DNA from: Variovorax sp. PCZ-1
GTDB lineage: Bacteria > Pseudomonadota > Gammaproteobacteria > Burkholderiales > Burkholderiaceae_C
Length of the DNA: 48,670 nt
NCBI RefSeq assembly: GCF_018413605.1
Contig: NZ_JAHCDN010000005.1
Location: forward strand, 1 to 48,670
Direction of reading: 5' to 3'
The notes under the pieces were generated by a model, which was given only the letters and a program-made list of their open reading frames with translations, was not told where the DNA came from and searched no databases. The position numbers and the translations under genes are program-made. Shown here one piece after another: positions 25,291 to 34,905 of the stretch (its first letter is position 1; each line of letters opens with the position of its first letter).

Positions 25291-26640
25291 ATGAATGCAC
25301 CATACAACATCCATCGCCGCAGCATGCTTGCGTTCGGCGCAGCGAGTCTGTTCGGCGGCCAGGTCTTCGCACAACGCGCACCTGCGGGATCGCTCACACA
25401 AGGTCGTCTTGTGGTCGTTTTCCTGCGCGGTGCGTACGATGGACTGTCTGCCCTCGTGCCCTATACCGATCAAGACTACTACGCGATACGCCCGAGTATC
25501 GCTGTGGCAGCGCCAGACGGCACACGCGAGACCGCACTCAAGCTTGATGATCGCTTCGCTCTGCATCCCGCGCTGGGCGCCTTGATGCCACTGTGGCAAG
25601 AAGGCTCGCTCGGCGTGATCGCCAGTGCTGGCTTGCCCGTACCCAATCGCTCGCATTTCGATGCGCAATACTTGATGGAAATCGGCTTGCAAGAAAAAAG
25701 CAATGCACCGATGGGCTGGCTAAACAAACTCGCAGCAAGCAGCACAGGCTCTGCTTTAGGTGTGGGCGAGGCCAATCCAGCCATCCTTTCCGGGCAAACG
25801 GTCGTTAAGCTGATCCCGCGTGGCGATGCTGCGGCACGCACCGGGGTGTTGGCGAATGCGAAGCAGCGCAGTGCTCTGATGGATTTGTATGCTGGCAACG
25901 ATGCTGTGAGCCAAGCTTTTCGTCAAGGCGCAAGCAGTCGCATGCAAACCTCACAAGAGCTGATGAATGAGCGCAATATGCGTACGGCCAACGCTAATGC
26001 TGAGATGGTGGGCATGGCTCAAGCATCGCCTTCGCAGCAGAGAAGAATGCTCGACAAAGACGGCACACCTCAGACCACAGCAGCGCAGCAAGCTCAGATG
26101 CAGGCTGCCAGCAATGGCGCGGCTGACCCTGTTGGGCTTGCTTTGGATGCGCAGCATCTGGCAACCTTGATGCGCAATGATCCTCAGCTTCGCTTAGGCT
26201 TTCTTTCCGCTGGTGGATGGGATACGCACGCGAATCAAGGCAACGCGACGGGCCAGTTAGCGAATAATTTGGGCAACCTCGCTCGCGGCCTCGCGCAGCT
26301 GCGTAGTGAGTTTGATCGGCCCGGCGACTTGATCATCGTGATGAGCGAATTTGGCCGCACCGCTGCCGAGAACGGCACCAAAGGCACAGACCACGGCTTT
26401 GGCAACGCGCTCTGGCTGATTGGCAATCGTGTCATGGGTGGCAAAGTTCATGGGCAGTGGACGGGCTTGGCGCGCGGTAACCTGAACGAAAACCGAGACC
26501 TACCTGCGCATCATGACTACCGCGCCGTACTCGCACAAGCGTTGCGCAGTACGTTTAAATTGCCAGATTCGCAATTACAAACACTTCTTCCCGGCAGCAC
26601 ATGGGATCAACGTTTAGATGGTTTGTTTCGCCAGATTTAA
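25291..26640 (+). CDS. Secreted DUF1501 protein with twin-arginine signal
   Basis: The 449 residues begin MNAPYNIHRRSMLAFGAASLFGG, an RRSML twin-arginine motif before a hydrophobic stretch, so export in folded form is likely. The body resembles the alkaline-phosphatase/sulfatase-like DUF1501 fold: GRLVVVFLRGAYDGLSALVPY, FDAQYLMEIG, GGWDTHANQG and IIVMSEFGRTAAENGTKGTDHGFGNALWL, with several His/Asp that could bind metal. Residues about 215-285 form a Met/Gln/Ala-rich stretch that looks inserted. ATG at 25291 has better spacing to AAGGAG than the ATG at 25288. It is paired with the DUF1800 gene; the function of the pair is unknown. Confidence 0.9.
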   Translation: MNAPYNIHRRSMLAFGAASLFGGQVFAQRAPAGSLTQGRLVVVFLRGAYDGLSALVPYTDQDYYAIRPSIAVAAPDGTRETALKLDDRFALHPALGALMPLWQEGSLGVIASAGLPVPNRSHFDAQYLMEIGLQEKSNAPMGWLNKLAASSTGSALGVGEANPAILSGQTVVKLIPRGDAAARTGVLANAKQRSALMDLYAGNDAVSQAFRQGASSRMQTSQELMNERNMRTANANAEMVGMAQASPSQQRRMLDKDGTPQTTAAQQAQMQAASNGAADPVGLALDAQHLATLMRNDPQLRLGFLSAGGWDTHANQGNATGQLANNLGNLARGLAQLRSEFDRPGDLIIVMSEFGRTAAENGTKGTDHGFGNALWLIGNRVMGGKVHGQWTGLARGNLNENRDLPAHHDYRAVLAQALRSTFKLPDSQLQTLLPGSTWDQRLDGLFRQI

Positions 26641-26702
26641 GAGCGAAATTGGCCTATCGCCGGCGTAGATTCTGCGCAAGCAGCTATAAAATAAATAGCA
26701 AA
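26641..26702 (-). repeat. Dispersed 65-bp repeat, copy 5
   Basis: Read on the minus strand: GCTATTTATTTTATAGCTGC, TTGCGCAGAATCTACGCCGG, and a tail containing GGCCAATTTCGC. It lies between the convergent DUF1501 and metallo-hydrolase genes and directly abuts the latter's stop. The part 26661-26699 matches the in-gene copy at 38711-38749 at 33 of 39 positions. Confidence 0.8.
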
Positions 26703-27341
26703 TTAGGTTCCACCTACGTACGGATTGCTTTGCCGCTCGCGGCCAAACGTGCTCTCGGGGCCATGACCTGGGATGAAAACTGTGTTGTTACCGAAAGGCC
26801 ATAAGCGTTGCGTGATGCTATCTAAAAGCTGCTGATGATTGCCTTGCGGGAAATCCGTGCGCCCGATGCTGCCTGCAAACAGCACATCGCCCACAAATGC
26901 ACGGTTGAGCGCCGCTGAGTGAAACACCACATGCCCCGGCGTATGGCCTGGGCAGTGGCGCACAGAGAAAGTGTGCGCGCCTAGAGACATCGTATCACCA
27001 TCTTGCAGCCATCGCGTCGGCGTAAACGCCTCCGAGGGCGGGAAGCCAAACATCGCGCCTTGCTGTGGAAGTTGGTCAATCCAAAATTGATCACCCACAT
27101 GCGGGCCAACGATGGGCAGCGACAGACGGCGAGCCAATTCTGCTGTGCCGCCCGCGTGATCGATATGCGCATGTGTGAGCCAGATTTGCTCGAGCTTCGT
27201 GCCAGTTTCTGCCACTTCCTCGAGCAAGACCTCCAAATCGCCGCCCGGATCAATGATGGCAGCTACTCTGGCCTCATCACACCAAACGATGGAGCAATTT
27301 TGCTGAAAAGGGGTGACGGGAACAGTACGGTAATGCAACAT
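26703..27341 (-). CDS. Metallo-beta-lactamase-fold hydrolase, glyoxalase II-like
   Basis: The 212-residue protein has the signature LTHAHIDHAGG (His57, His59, Asp61, His62 for the two metals), then VRHCPGHTPGHVVFHS (third-site His) and FVGDVLFAGSIGRTDFPQGN (bridging Asp), ending with VFIPGHGPESTFGRERQSNPYV. The length and the GRTDFPQGN motif place it with the short glyoxalase II-like/YcbL group, which hydrolyses thioesters such as hydroxyacyl-glutathione, but the exact substrate is uncertain. It is enclosed by inverted copies of the dispersed repeat. ATG at 27341 is preferred to TTG six bases upstream. Confidence 0.9.
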   Translation of the reverse strand: MLHYRTVPVTPFQQNCSIVWCDEARVAAIIDPGGDLEVLLEEVAETGTKLEQIWLTHAHIDHAGGTAELARRLSLPIVGPHVGDQFWIDQLPQQGAMFGFPPSEAFTPTRWLQDGDTMSLGAHTFSVRHCPGHTPGHVVFHSAALNRAFVGDVLFAGSIGRTDFPQGNHQQLLDSITQRLWPFGNNTVFIPGHGPESTFGRERQSNPYVGGT

Positions 27342-27355
27342 GATCAAAAGTGTAC

Positions 27356-27422
27356 AGCTATTAATTAGTGAGCACTCCGCGCAGATTGTATGCCGGCGAA
27401 ATGCTGTTTTCGCTTAAAAAAT
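27356..27422 (+). repeat. Dispersed 65-bp repeat, copy 6
   Basis: CAGCTATTAATTAGTGAGCA, CTCCGCGCAGATTGTATGCC, GGCGAAATGCTG and tail TTTTCGCTTAAAAAATGA. It sits between the divergent metallo-hydrolase and CorA-type genes. It is inverted relative to the copy at 26641-26702. Confidence 0.8.
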
Positions 27423-27467
27423 GAGTGGATAATTGGTCAGCAGCTTGGTTTTCAACAATAATGCCTT

Positions 27468-28631
27468 ATGCAAATTCTGGAATTCACAACGGATAGCCTC
27501 CGCTTCTTGGAAGCCGTGCCAGAGCGCGCCCCAGAGAATGGGTTTATTTGGCTGTTTCTAGATCGTGACGACTTTGTTCAGCATCAATCTCAGCTCCAGC
27601 TTGCTGCCCAACGTTTGGGCGGTTCGGCAATGCTGGATGTGCACTTGGAGGATTTGCGAAATGCTCAGCATCCCTCCAATTATGACTTCACCTCTATCTA
27701 CGACCTGATCATTTTCCGGCGCCTCGCCACGCCCTATGAAATGCAGCAGGAAAACGATCAGGATGCGGCTATACACGCCTATCATGGGCAAACTTCGCCT
27801 GGTCTTGCTTTGCAGATCAAGCGTGGCAAAGATGAGCCGCATTTCAAGCCCATCAGTTCCAAAGCCGTGGGGTTTGCGGTGTATGACCGGCTGCTCATCA
27901 CGATCCACCCGCGCGGATGCTACTCGGCGCGTAATTTTGTGCAGCGTTATCTAGAGGATGCTAAAAACAGCGTCGATGCAGCCGCTGCGCGCAATCGTAT
28001 CCCCACAAGCCCAGCTGATTTGGCGCTACGCATGATCAACGTCATGGTGGACAGCTACTTAGACTTGCGCAAAGAGCTTTCTGCACAGCTGGATCATTGG
28101 CAGGCCCAATTGCTCAAACCCAGCTCCCGCTTTAACAACTGGGGCGCTTTGATGAAAGCGCGTAGCCAGTTGCATGTATTGGAGGATTTGTGCGATGAAC
28201 AGCACGATGCCATGCAGGAGTGGCTGGATACGATTCATGAATCACCACTCGTGGTATTCAACTCAGATAACGCAAAAGCGCAAAGTCAGCGGGACCAGCT
28301 CACGGCACGCGCACGCGATGTGATGGAGCACATCACACGAGTGATGCATCATGCGCGGCGCTTGGAGCAATCCGCGGAGACCGTGGTGCAAATCCATTTC
28401 TCCGCACAAAGTAATCGCACGAATGACATCATGCGCACACTCACAGCGCTGACAGCTATTTTCTTGCCGCTCAATCTGATTGCTGGCATCTTTGGTATGA
28501 ATTTTGAATTCCTACCCTTCATCCACGAGCGTGGTGGATTCTGGTGGGCGCTTGGCGGCATGGCTCTCACAGCCGTCACTCTAGGCTTGGTGTTTTGGCG
28601 TAAGCGTTACCTCGCGCGGACGCGAGGTTGA
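27468..28631 (+). CDS. CorA-family divalent metal transporter
   Basis: The 387-residue protein has a large soluble N-terminal domain, a long helical stretch (about 190-320) and two C-terminal membrane segments. The signature GIFGMNFEFLPF (GMN at 343-345) ends the first membrane helix and is followed by a short loop and GGMALTAVTLGLVFW. CorA proteins form pentameric channels for Mg, Co or Ni; ZntB relatives carry zinc outward or inward. GMN alone does not tell these apart. Positive residues RKRYLARTRG end the protein in the cytoplasm. Start context is weak. Confidence 0.9.
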   Translation: MQILEFTTDSLRFLEAVPERAPENGFIWLFLDRDDFVQHQSQLQLAAQRLGGSAMLDVHLEDLRNAQHPSNYDFTSIYDLIIFRRLATPYEMQQENDQDAAIHAYHGQTSPGLALQIKRGKDEPHFKPISSKAVGFAVYDRLLITIHPRGCYSARNFVQRYLEDAKNSVDAAAARNRIPTSPADLALRMINVMVDSYLDLRKELSAQLDHWQAQLLKPSSRFNNWGALMKARSQLHVLEDLCDEQHDAMQEWLDTIHESPLVVFNSDNAKAQSQRDQLTARARDVMEHITRVMHHARRLEQSAETVVQIHFSAQSNRTNDIMRTLTALTAIFLPLNLIAGIFGMNFEFLPFIHERGGFWWALGGMALTAVTLGLVFWRKRYLARTRG

Positions 28632-28652
28632 GAGCGCTGGCGTAGCAACGGT

Positions 28653-31559
28653 TCAGAATCCTGTAGGATAAACCGCTGTCGCACTCATCGTGATCGGCGC
28701 AGCTACTTTGGCGCCATAGGCATTGAGGTCTTTCATTGGGAAGAGCAACTTGTCTGCAGCGGGCGTGCCATAGGCTACTACTTGCGCTGAAGCGGCTGCT
28801 GTGTAGGTCACCCCCCACAGATCCCAGACCGGGCGCATATCGCGGCCAATGATGCGAGATACAGCAATCAGCATGAAGTCGTTGCCGTTGATGGAAGAAG
28901 GGTAGCTGGCGTAAGTGCCAAAGCCCATGGCCGTGTTGCTTGTCGCCCAGCTACCGCTGGCAGCGCTGAAATTACGCTCAAGCAGATAAATCAGTGTATA
29001 GAGCTCCCAGCCATCGGTGAAACTGGGGTTGTAGTGACGGGCATATTCCACCAATTGACGGTAGAAATTCAAGCGCTGGCTGTTGTCTGCAGCGTAGTCT
29101 GTGTTGGCCCACATGCTGTCGTACACGTGCGTGCTGGTGGCGCCGGCCTGCATGGATGACTTGAGCAAATTGAAAGCTGTGATGGTGCTGTTCTCACGTG
29201 CTTTGATCGGGGCGCTTGGGTTCGTGCTTCGATTGAAAGCCATTTGCTTGTGAATCGGAAAAATGTTGTTGGACACTTCGCCTGATTGGCCGCCGTAAAT
29301 ACTCATTCGATTGCGCTGTAAGTTGTGACCGATCTCGTGCGTCTCACCCCAACCCAGAGGTTCTAGCGCCCAGTTTTGGTCGTAAGGATTGCCCGAGCAG
29401 CCCGCACCGCATGCAGCCACCGTGTCTGCAATCACATGCTGCATCACATCGCGGCGATGCTGCAGGCCTGTGCAATCCCAGCCTGCAACAGTACAAAAAG
29501 CGCTTACCGAACTTGGCAAGCCAAACGCACCACTGCTCGAATTGAAACCGGCCAACTCATAGGTGTCTTTGATCATGTAGGTTCCGATTCGATTCGCCAA
29601 GAGTGTCATATCGTCGTTATGTGCCGCGAGGGTACTGCGCATGTGTTTCACATTGGAATGCACGCTTAAAAAGTCTGAACTGATACCCACCCAATTGCTT
29701 GGTGTGCTGGCCAATTCGGTTTTGAATGCGGCGACTTCTGCTGCGTCATTCATATTGCGCAAAACAGGGTGGGTGATCACGCCATTGACCTCCACCGTGA
29801 CCGCAGGCGCCCCGCTGGCTGCAGAGATGAACAAATACAGCGGGCCACCAAAGGGGCTGGTCAGTGTGATCGTTTGATCTTTGACCAGTGGCACACGTGG
29901 GCTGGCCAGCAAACTGGGGCGGTCATAGCCATTGGGGTTGTACACGCGTGTGGTGTCGCGCAGCATATTGATACCGACAGTCATCGCAGCTGCGGAAGCA
30001 TCCGTGCGCCTCAGCGTGATCGTGCGGCCAGGCATGATGTACAAGCCTGTCATGTAGTCGCGCGAGCCAGTCTCGGGCGCATGGGTGTTCACAATGCGAT
30101 TGACAGCCGGTGTCGCAGCAGCAATCGCAGGCGCGAAGCTGCCTTGGTTGGCTGCAGCGACGTTGAAGCGGCGATTGATATAGGCCGTCATGTCTGAGAA
30201 GTGCGCGCGGAAGAATGTGCCTTTGTCGCCGCCCTTGTCCATGGGATAAGTGACATTGCGTCGGTAGGTATCGCCCAAAAGCACCAAGTGTTTTTCCAGG
30301 GTGTAGCCTGGTTGATCAAACAGGGCGAAACCTTTGGCATCAAGCGCTCGCAATGCACTGCGAAGGGCAGTCGCTGGGGCTTGAAATTCTGCTTGTAACG
30401 CGCTATCGCTGTTGCAGCTGACCGTACCAACATTTGCGACACATCCGCTCCATGTGGTGGAGAAATCCGCGTTTTGTAGGCGTTGAATCAAAGCCAAAGT
30501 GTCTTGGGTTGTGCTTTTGCTATTCAAGCTGGCTGGATTGAAGGATTTGAGGCCTTCTTGCGACCAGTAGTTGTCACTTATGCTCAGGCCGAAATGGCTC
30601 AACATGCGTTCTGCTAAATCGCCTGTATCACCATCGTGATGCAGATACAGCACGGCTACGCCGCGCGCCTGGGCAGCCTTCACTGCTGCCATCACTGCAT
30701 TGCCGTTGTAGCTTGATGTTCCACTATTGGGGGTCACTTCGCGCCCAATCACAAGCAAATCCGCTCCTTGTAGGCAAGCGTCAAGCCGAGAGCCGTCACA
30801 ACTGTCATCAATCGCCGCTGTGCCGGTCACGCCATTGATACGCACCGTGGGTATTTGGCTTGTGAGCCAAGCGCGCGTTGGCACTTCGTGCTTGAACCAA
30901 AAGGTCGCTGTACTGGGCAAATGAGCAGTCACGACTTTGAGCCCGCTCAAGTTGTTGCGACCAGTCAACCAGCCGAGTGTATTCAGCATGACAGCATCCA
31001 TTGCCGCATTGCCACGCACAGCCAATGGGTTGCCACCAAAAGCCGCATACCGGGAGCCCGTTGCTGGGTCATTGCCTGCGATGGCCAATGTGCTGCCACT
31101 GGCCGCGCTAGTACCTTTGTATCGCCAGTTGCCAGCGAGGAGTATGCGATTGCGTCCTTGATCAAGTACAGAAAAATATGCTGAGTCGTGCGATGGATCC
31201 CAGTCAATGCTGGCGATGCTTGCGCCAAATACTGCTTGACGAAGGGCTGTTTCATCCGAAAGCTGCTTTTGCAAGAGGCTCACGGTAGCGTTAATTGCTG
31301 TGGCGCTGTCGAGCTTGCTGGCATCGCCTGTCAAGATGGCCTGCGCGACCAGGTCTGCAGCAGGAGTGTTTACTGAGCCACCGCTGGTATTGGTGACACC
31401 TGGGGCGTTGCCAGGGTTTGTGCTGGTGCTAACCGGAGTCTCTGCGCCTCCACCACCACCACCGCATGCGACCAAAGACAGAACAAGAGCATAAGCAGTG
31501 AGATTCGCCGCGTATCGTACAAATAACGATGCGATTGGATGGGTGATGGATGGCAGCAT
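28653..31559 (-). CDS. IMPa-like secreted lipoprotein metalloprotease
   Basis: The 968-residue protein has a lipoprotein signal with lipobox LVAC followed by a run of six glycines and a Ser/Thr/Asn-rich linker. The zinc motif HEIGH is at residues 741-745 in WGETHEIGHNLQRNRMSIYG, and a Glu follows in GQSGEVSNNIFP, matching the gluzincin-like HExxH plus downstream Glu. Overall sequence resembles Pseudomonas IMPa, which cleaves next to O-glycosylated Ser/Thr. The mature enzyme is likely anchored to or released from the outer membrane. ATG at 31559 is preferred over TTG at 31568. No secretion partner is adjacent. Confidence 0.85.
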   Translation of the reverse strand: MLPSITHPIASLFVRYAANLTAYALVLSLVACGGGGGGAETPVSTSTNPGNAPGVTNTSGGSVNTPAADLVAQAILTGDASKLDSATAINATVSLLQKQLSDETALRQAVFGASIASIDWDPSHDSAYFSVLDQGRNRILLAGNWRYKGTSAASGSTLAIAGNDPATGSRYAAFGGNPLAVRGNAAMDAVMLNTLGWLTGRNNLSGLKVVTAHLPSTATFWFKHEVPTRAWLTSQIPTVRINGVTGTAAIDDSCDGSRLDACLQGADLLVIGREVTPNSGTSSYNGNAVMAAVKAAQARGVAVLYLHHDGDTGDLAERMLSHFGLSISDNYWSQEGLKSFNPASLNSKSTTQDTLALIQRLQNADFSTTWSGCVANVGTVSCNSDSALQAEFQAPATALRSALRALDAKGFALFDQPGYTLEKHLVLLGDTYRRNVTYPMDKGGDKGTFFRAHFSDMTAYINRRFNVAAANQGSFAPAIAAATPAVNRIVNTHAPETGSRDYMTGLYIMPGRTITLRRTDASAAAMTVGINMLRDTTRVYNPNGYDRPSLLASPRVPLVKDQTITLTSPFGGPLYLFISAASGAPAVTVEVNGVITHPVLRNMNDAAEVAAFKTELASTPSNWVGISSDFLSVHSNVKHMRSTLAAHNDDMTLLANRIGTYMIKDTYELAGFNSSSGAFGLPSSVSAFCTVAGWDCTGLQHRRDVMQHVIADTVAACGAGCSGNPYDQNWALEPLGWGETHEIGHNLQRNRMSIYGGQSGEVSNNIFPIHKQMAFNRSTNPSAPIKARENSTITAFNLLKSSMQAGATSTHVYDSMWANTDYAADNSQRLNFYRQLVEYARHYNPSFTDGWELYTLIYLLERNFSAASGSWATSNTAMGFGTYASYPSSINGNDFMLIAVSRIIGRDMRPVWDLWGVTYTAAASAQVVAYGTPAADKLLFPMKDLNAYGAKVAAPITMSATAVYPTGF

Positions 31560-31810
31560 GATTGGCAAAAGCTTTTCTGAATTTAGACGTTATGTTTTTA
31601 ATGCGACAGAAGTGTAAGGTCGCGGCACAGCGGTAGAAGAATCTAAGTGCTGTAAGGCGAGGCATGCCCGCTCAGTGGTTAAGTTCGTGAATTTGTGGCA
31701 GAAAGGGGCGAAGAATGTGACAAATCGGAGACGTTGAATTGGGTGTTGCTCTCTAAGGCCAAGTCGCCAGATCGATAGCTAGGCTAACGCGATGAGGATG
31801 TAATGTGCGG

Positions 31811-32704
31811 ATGACATCACAAGATATTCTTCTAAACACAGCCGATGGCTACAAGCTTAGCGCTACACATTACACCCCACAGCAAGCGGCCTTAGATCCA
31901 ACATCTGGTCGTGCGCAATACATCGTGATAGGCTGCGCTACAGCAGTACCACGCGGCTTTTACAAACGCTTTTGCGAATTTGCCGCGAGTCTTGGCCTCT
32001 ACGCGATCGTGGCTGACTATCGCGGCATTGGGGGCTCTAAGCAAGGCTCGCTCAAAGGCTTCAAGATGGATTACGCTGATTGGTCTGTGCAAGATTTGGG
32101 CGCAGCTGTGCAGTATGCGCATGAGCGTGGCGAAGTCTATTTGGTGGGTCATAGTTTGGGCGGCCATGCCCTAGGCCAGTTGCCTGATCCATCGCTGATC
32201 AGGGCAGCTTATTTTTGCGGTTCGGGTGCGGGTTGGGCTGGCTGGATGCCACTGGCTGAGCGCATCAAAGTCTGGTGTCTTTGGAATGTCATCGGCCCTG
32301 TGGCCACGACATTGCTGGGCTACCAACCCATGAGCAAATTTGGTATGGGTGAAGATATTCCGCTGGGTGTGTACCGCGATTGGAGGCGCTGGTGCAGCTT
32401 CCCACGTTATTTTTTCGATGACTCCGCGCTCGATGCCAAAGTCATCGCAGCAAAATTTGATCGTGTGCGTATGCCTGTGGCAGCGTGCGTGAGCACCGAT
32501 GATTTGTGGGCACCACCCAAATCACGCGATGCGTTCTTCTCAGGCTACAAGCACACAAATGTTGATCGCATTGATCTGACCGCAGTTGAACTCGGCGTAG
32601 AACAGATCGGCCACATGGGCTATTTCCGCAAAGAAGTGGGCGCAGCGCTGTGGCCGCAGATCATGGTTTGGCTGCAGAAGAGTGGTTTGAAAACGCAGGC
32701 TTAG
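31811..32704 (+). CDS. Alpha/beta hydrolase
   Basis: The 297 residues have an alpha/beta hydrolase fold with the nucleophile elbow GHSLGGHALGQ (Ser near residue 112) and an oxyanion region around GCATAVPRGFYKRF. The final His candidate is in EQIGHMGYFRKEVG, and the acid is likely in CVSTDDLWAPPKS. There is no signal peptide. Substrate is unknown. It is followed after 81 bp by a LysR gene on the same strand and is divergent from the IMPa-like protease across 251 bp in which I see no other gene or strong site. Confidence 0.82.
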   Translation: MTSQDILLNTADGYKLSATHYTPQQAALDPTSGRAQYIVIGCATAVPRGFYKRFCEFAASLGLYAIVADYRGIGGSKQGSLKGFKMDYADWSVQDLGAAVQYAHERGEVYLVGHSLGGHALGQLPDPSLIRAAYFCGSGAGWAGWMPLAERIKVWCLWNVIGPVATTLLGYQPMSKFGMGEDIPLGVYRDWRRWCSFPRYFFDDSALDAKVIAAKFDRVRMPVAACVSTDDLWAPPKSRDAFFSGYKHTNVDRIDLTAVELGVEQIGHMGYFRKEVGAALWPQIMVWLQKSGLKTQA

Positions 32705-32785
32705 CTCTCAGATCCAGCCGCGCTTTCATGCACAATGGGCGGAGATCGGCAGCTTGCCCGATCTGAATGAAAGGGCGCGTAGGCC

Positions 32786-33694
32786 ATGCGGCTTCGGCAT
32801 ATTGAGGTGTTCAATGCGGTGATGCTCACGGGCAGCGTGAGCGCGGCGGCGCGGCTGATCAATGTGACGCAGCCTGCTGTGAGCCGCATCCTCGCGCATG
32901 CCGAATTGCAATTGGGCTTTGCGCTGTTTCAGCGCACCAAGGGGCGACTCGTGCCCACCAGCGAAGCGCAGACACTCTATCCGCATATCGAGCGCTTGTT
33001 TCAGCAGCTTGATGAAGTGCAGCGCTTGGCCAACAGTTTGAAAGCGGGTGATCGCGCTGATGAGCTGCATCTGCTCACCGTGCTGGCGCTGAGCTACGAG
33101 ATCATTCCGCGCGCGCTGAAAGCCTTTCGCGCGCAGCACCCCGATGTGCGTGTGACGGTGGAGGCCTTGCATTCGCCGCAGATCATCTCGTCTTTGGTGT
33201 TGCAAGAGGCCGATGTGGGCTTTGTGTTCAGCTCGGTGGCGCATCCTTCTTTAGAGCAGCAGAGCCTCGCACAGGGGCGAATGATGTGTGTTGCGCCCAA
33301 GGGCTGGCTGAGCAGTGCCATCGTCAAAAAGGGCGTGGTGGGATTGATGGATTTGGCGGATAAGCCTGTCATCAGCCTGGATGTGCGAGACCCTGTGGGC
33401 ACGCATTTGAATCATTCTTACCGCGAAGCGGGCGTGGGCTTGCAATCGGTCGTCACCGTGCAGACCTACCACGCTGCACTCGCTTTGGCGCATCATGGTA
33501 TCGGCATCGCCTTGGTAGACAGTTGCACGGCGGTGTCTGCAGATAGCACCAAAGTGGCAGTCGTGGCGCTGGAGCCGAGCATTCCTGTCTCGATCCGTGC
33601 GCTGCGCCCGGTGCAGCGGCCGAGCAGTTTGCTCGCTCTGGCCATGTCGCGCTGTGTGCAGCAGGCATTGGCTGAGACGAAGGCTGCTGATTAA
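32786..33694 (+). CDS. LysR-family regulator, probably of D-amino-acid genes
   Basis: The 302-residue protein has an N-terminal winged helix (MRLRHIEVFNAVMLTGSVSA, then ARLINVTQPAVSRILAHAE) and an effector domain with LSYEIIPRALKAFRAQHPDVRV and AHHGIGIALVDSCTAV. An AAAGGG site precedes the start. It is convergent with dadA; the stop codons are only 2 bp apart. The neighbours suggest it senses an amino acid or keto acid, but LysR sequence alone does not show the ligand. Confidence 0.92.
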   Translation: MRLRHIEVFNAVMLTGSVSAAARLINVTQPAVSRILAHAELQLGFALFQRTKGRLVPTSEAQTLYPHIERLFQQLDEVQRLANSLKAGDRADELHLLTVLALSYEIIPRALKAFRAQHPDVRVTVEALHSPQIISSLVLQEADVGFVFSSVAHPSLEQQSLAQGRMMCVAPKGWLSSAIVKKGVVGLMDLADKPVISLDVRDPVGTHLNHSYREAGVGLQSVVTVQTYHAALALAHHGIGIALVDSCTAVSADSTKVAVVALEPSIPVSIRALRPVQRPSSLLALAMSRCVQQALAETKAAD

Positions 33695-33696
33695 AT

Positions 33697-34905
33697 TCAT
33701 CCTTGACTGATCGCTTTTGACAAACGCGCGGCACTGCCTGCGGCCAAGGTCAAACCTAATGCACCCTGCCCAGCGTTGATGAACACATTGGGAACGCGGC
33801 TCGCCCCAATAATGGGCAAAGAACTGGGTGTGGCGGGGCGCAGGCCTGCCCAAGTGAGCGGCTGGCTCAAATCGCACGCGCCTGGAAACAGGCTCTCAGT
33901 AGCTTGCAGCATCTGCTCCACGCGCTTGGGAGCCACCGTCAGGTCATGCCCCACGATTTCTGCTGCAGCGGCCACGCGCAAATTGTTGCCCAGCGGTGCA
34001 AACACCGTCTTCAGCCCCAAATCTGTGATGCTGCAATTCGCCACTCTCTCGGGCTGAATCACCGGCACCGTCAAGCTATAGCCTTTGATCGGATAAATTG
34101 GCAGACGGATGCCCAGCGGCTCGCAAATCGCAGGTGTGGTTGCGCCTGATGAAATCACGCAGGCATCGGCTTGCAGCTTGCCGCATGATGTATGCAGTGC
34201 ATGAAAACGGCCTTGACGTAACTCGATGGATTGCACTTGCGTTGAAAAGCGCAACACGCCAGCTTTGGTTGAAATACGTTGCACCAAGTTTTGACACAGT
34301 TTGTAAGGATCAGCCATGCATTCACTGGCCGTCCACACGCCGCCTACAAATGCGCTCTGCGATGCGGCCAGCGCAGGCTCACGTTCGATGCATTGCTTGG
34401 CATTGAGCACCTCTTGCTTACTTCCCATGCTCTTTTGCAATCGTACTTGTGCGGCCTGAAGCGCCAAGCTTTTCTCATCTCGGCAAAGTACAAGCTTGCC
34501 ATTGCGTGCAAAGTCAATCTCCCAAGCTTGCTCGCTCATCCAAGCATCGAGCGTTTGGCGGCTGAGCTGAGCAAGCTCTAGCAAAGCGCTTGTGCCGCTC
34601 TGCGTTTGCGCTGCACGGCATGCGGCAAGAAAATGCAAACCCCATGCCCATTGCCGCCAGTCTAAGCGCGGCGTGAATTTCAGTGCGGAATCTTTTTCAA
34701 ACAGCAGTTTGGGCAAAGCACGCAGCGTAGCCGGTGAGGCCAAAGGCTCCACATAGCTGTAGCTTAATTGCGCGCCATTGGCAAAGCTGCTCACCCGCCC
34801 GGCCTCGGCTTGAGCATCCACCAACTCAACGGTATGCCCATCGCGAAGCAGTTGATACGCTGTAGCGCAACCCACAATGCCCGCGCCGATCACGACGATG
34901 TGCAT
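33697..34905 (-). CDS. dadA: D-amino acid dehydrogenase, DadA-like
   Basis: The 402-residue FAD enzyme begins MHIVVIGAGIVGCATAYQLLRDG, the GxGxxG dinucleotide fold. SSFANGAQLSYSYVEPLASP is the typical DadA segment after it, and PIYPIKGYSLTVPV and TWAGLRPATPSSLPIIGAS and NVFINAGQGALGLTLAAG complete the DAO fold. It oxidises D-amino acids to keto acids and ammonia and passes electrons to the respiratory chain. It is divergent from an amino-acid-binding protein and near a racemase, which supports D-amino-acid use. The start at 34905 is chosen for the Rossmann motif. Confidence 0.9.
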   Translation of the reverse strand: MHIVVIGAGIVGCATAYQLLRDGHTVELVDAQAEAGRVSSFANGAQLSYSYVEPLASPATLRALPKLLFEKDSALKFTPRLDWRQWAWGLHFLAACRAAQTQSGTSALLELAQLSRQTLDAWMSEQAWEIDFARNGKLVLCRDEKSLALQAAQVRLQKSMGSKQEVLNAKQCIEREPALAASQSAFVGGVWTASECMADPYKLCQNLVQRISTKAGVLRFSTQVQSIELRQGRFHALHTSCGKLQADACVISSGATTPAICEPLGIRLPIYPIKGYSLTVPVIQPERVANCSITDLGLKTVFAPLGNNLRVAAAAEIVGHDLTVAPKRVEQMLQATESLFPGACDLSQPLTWAGLRPATPSSLPIIGASRVPNVFINAGQGALGLTLAAGSAARLSKAISQG

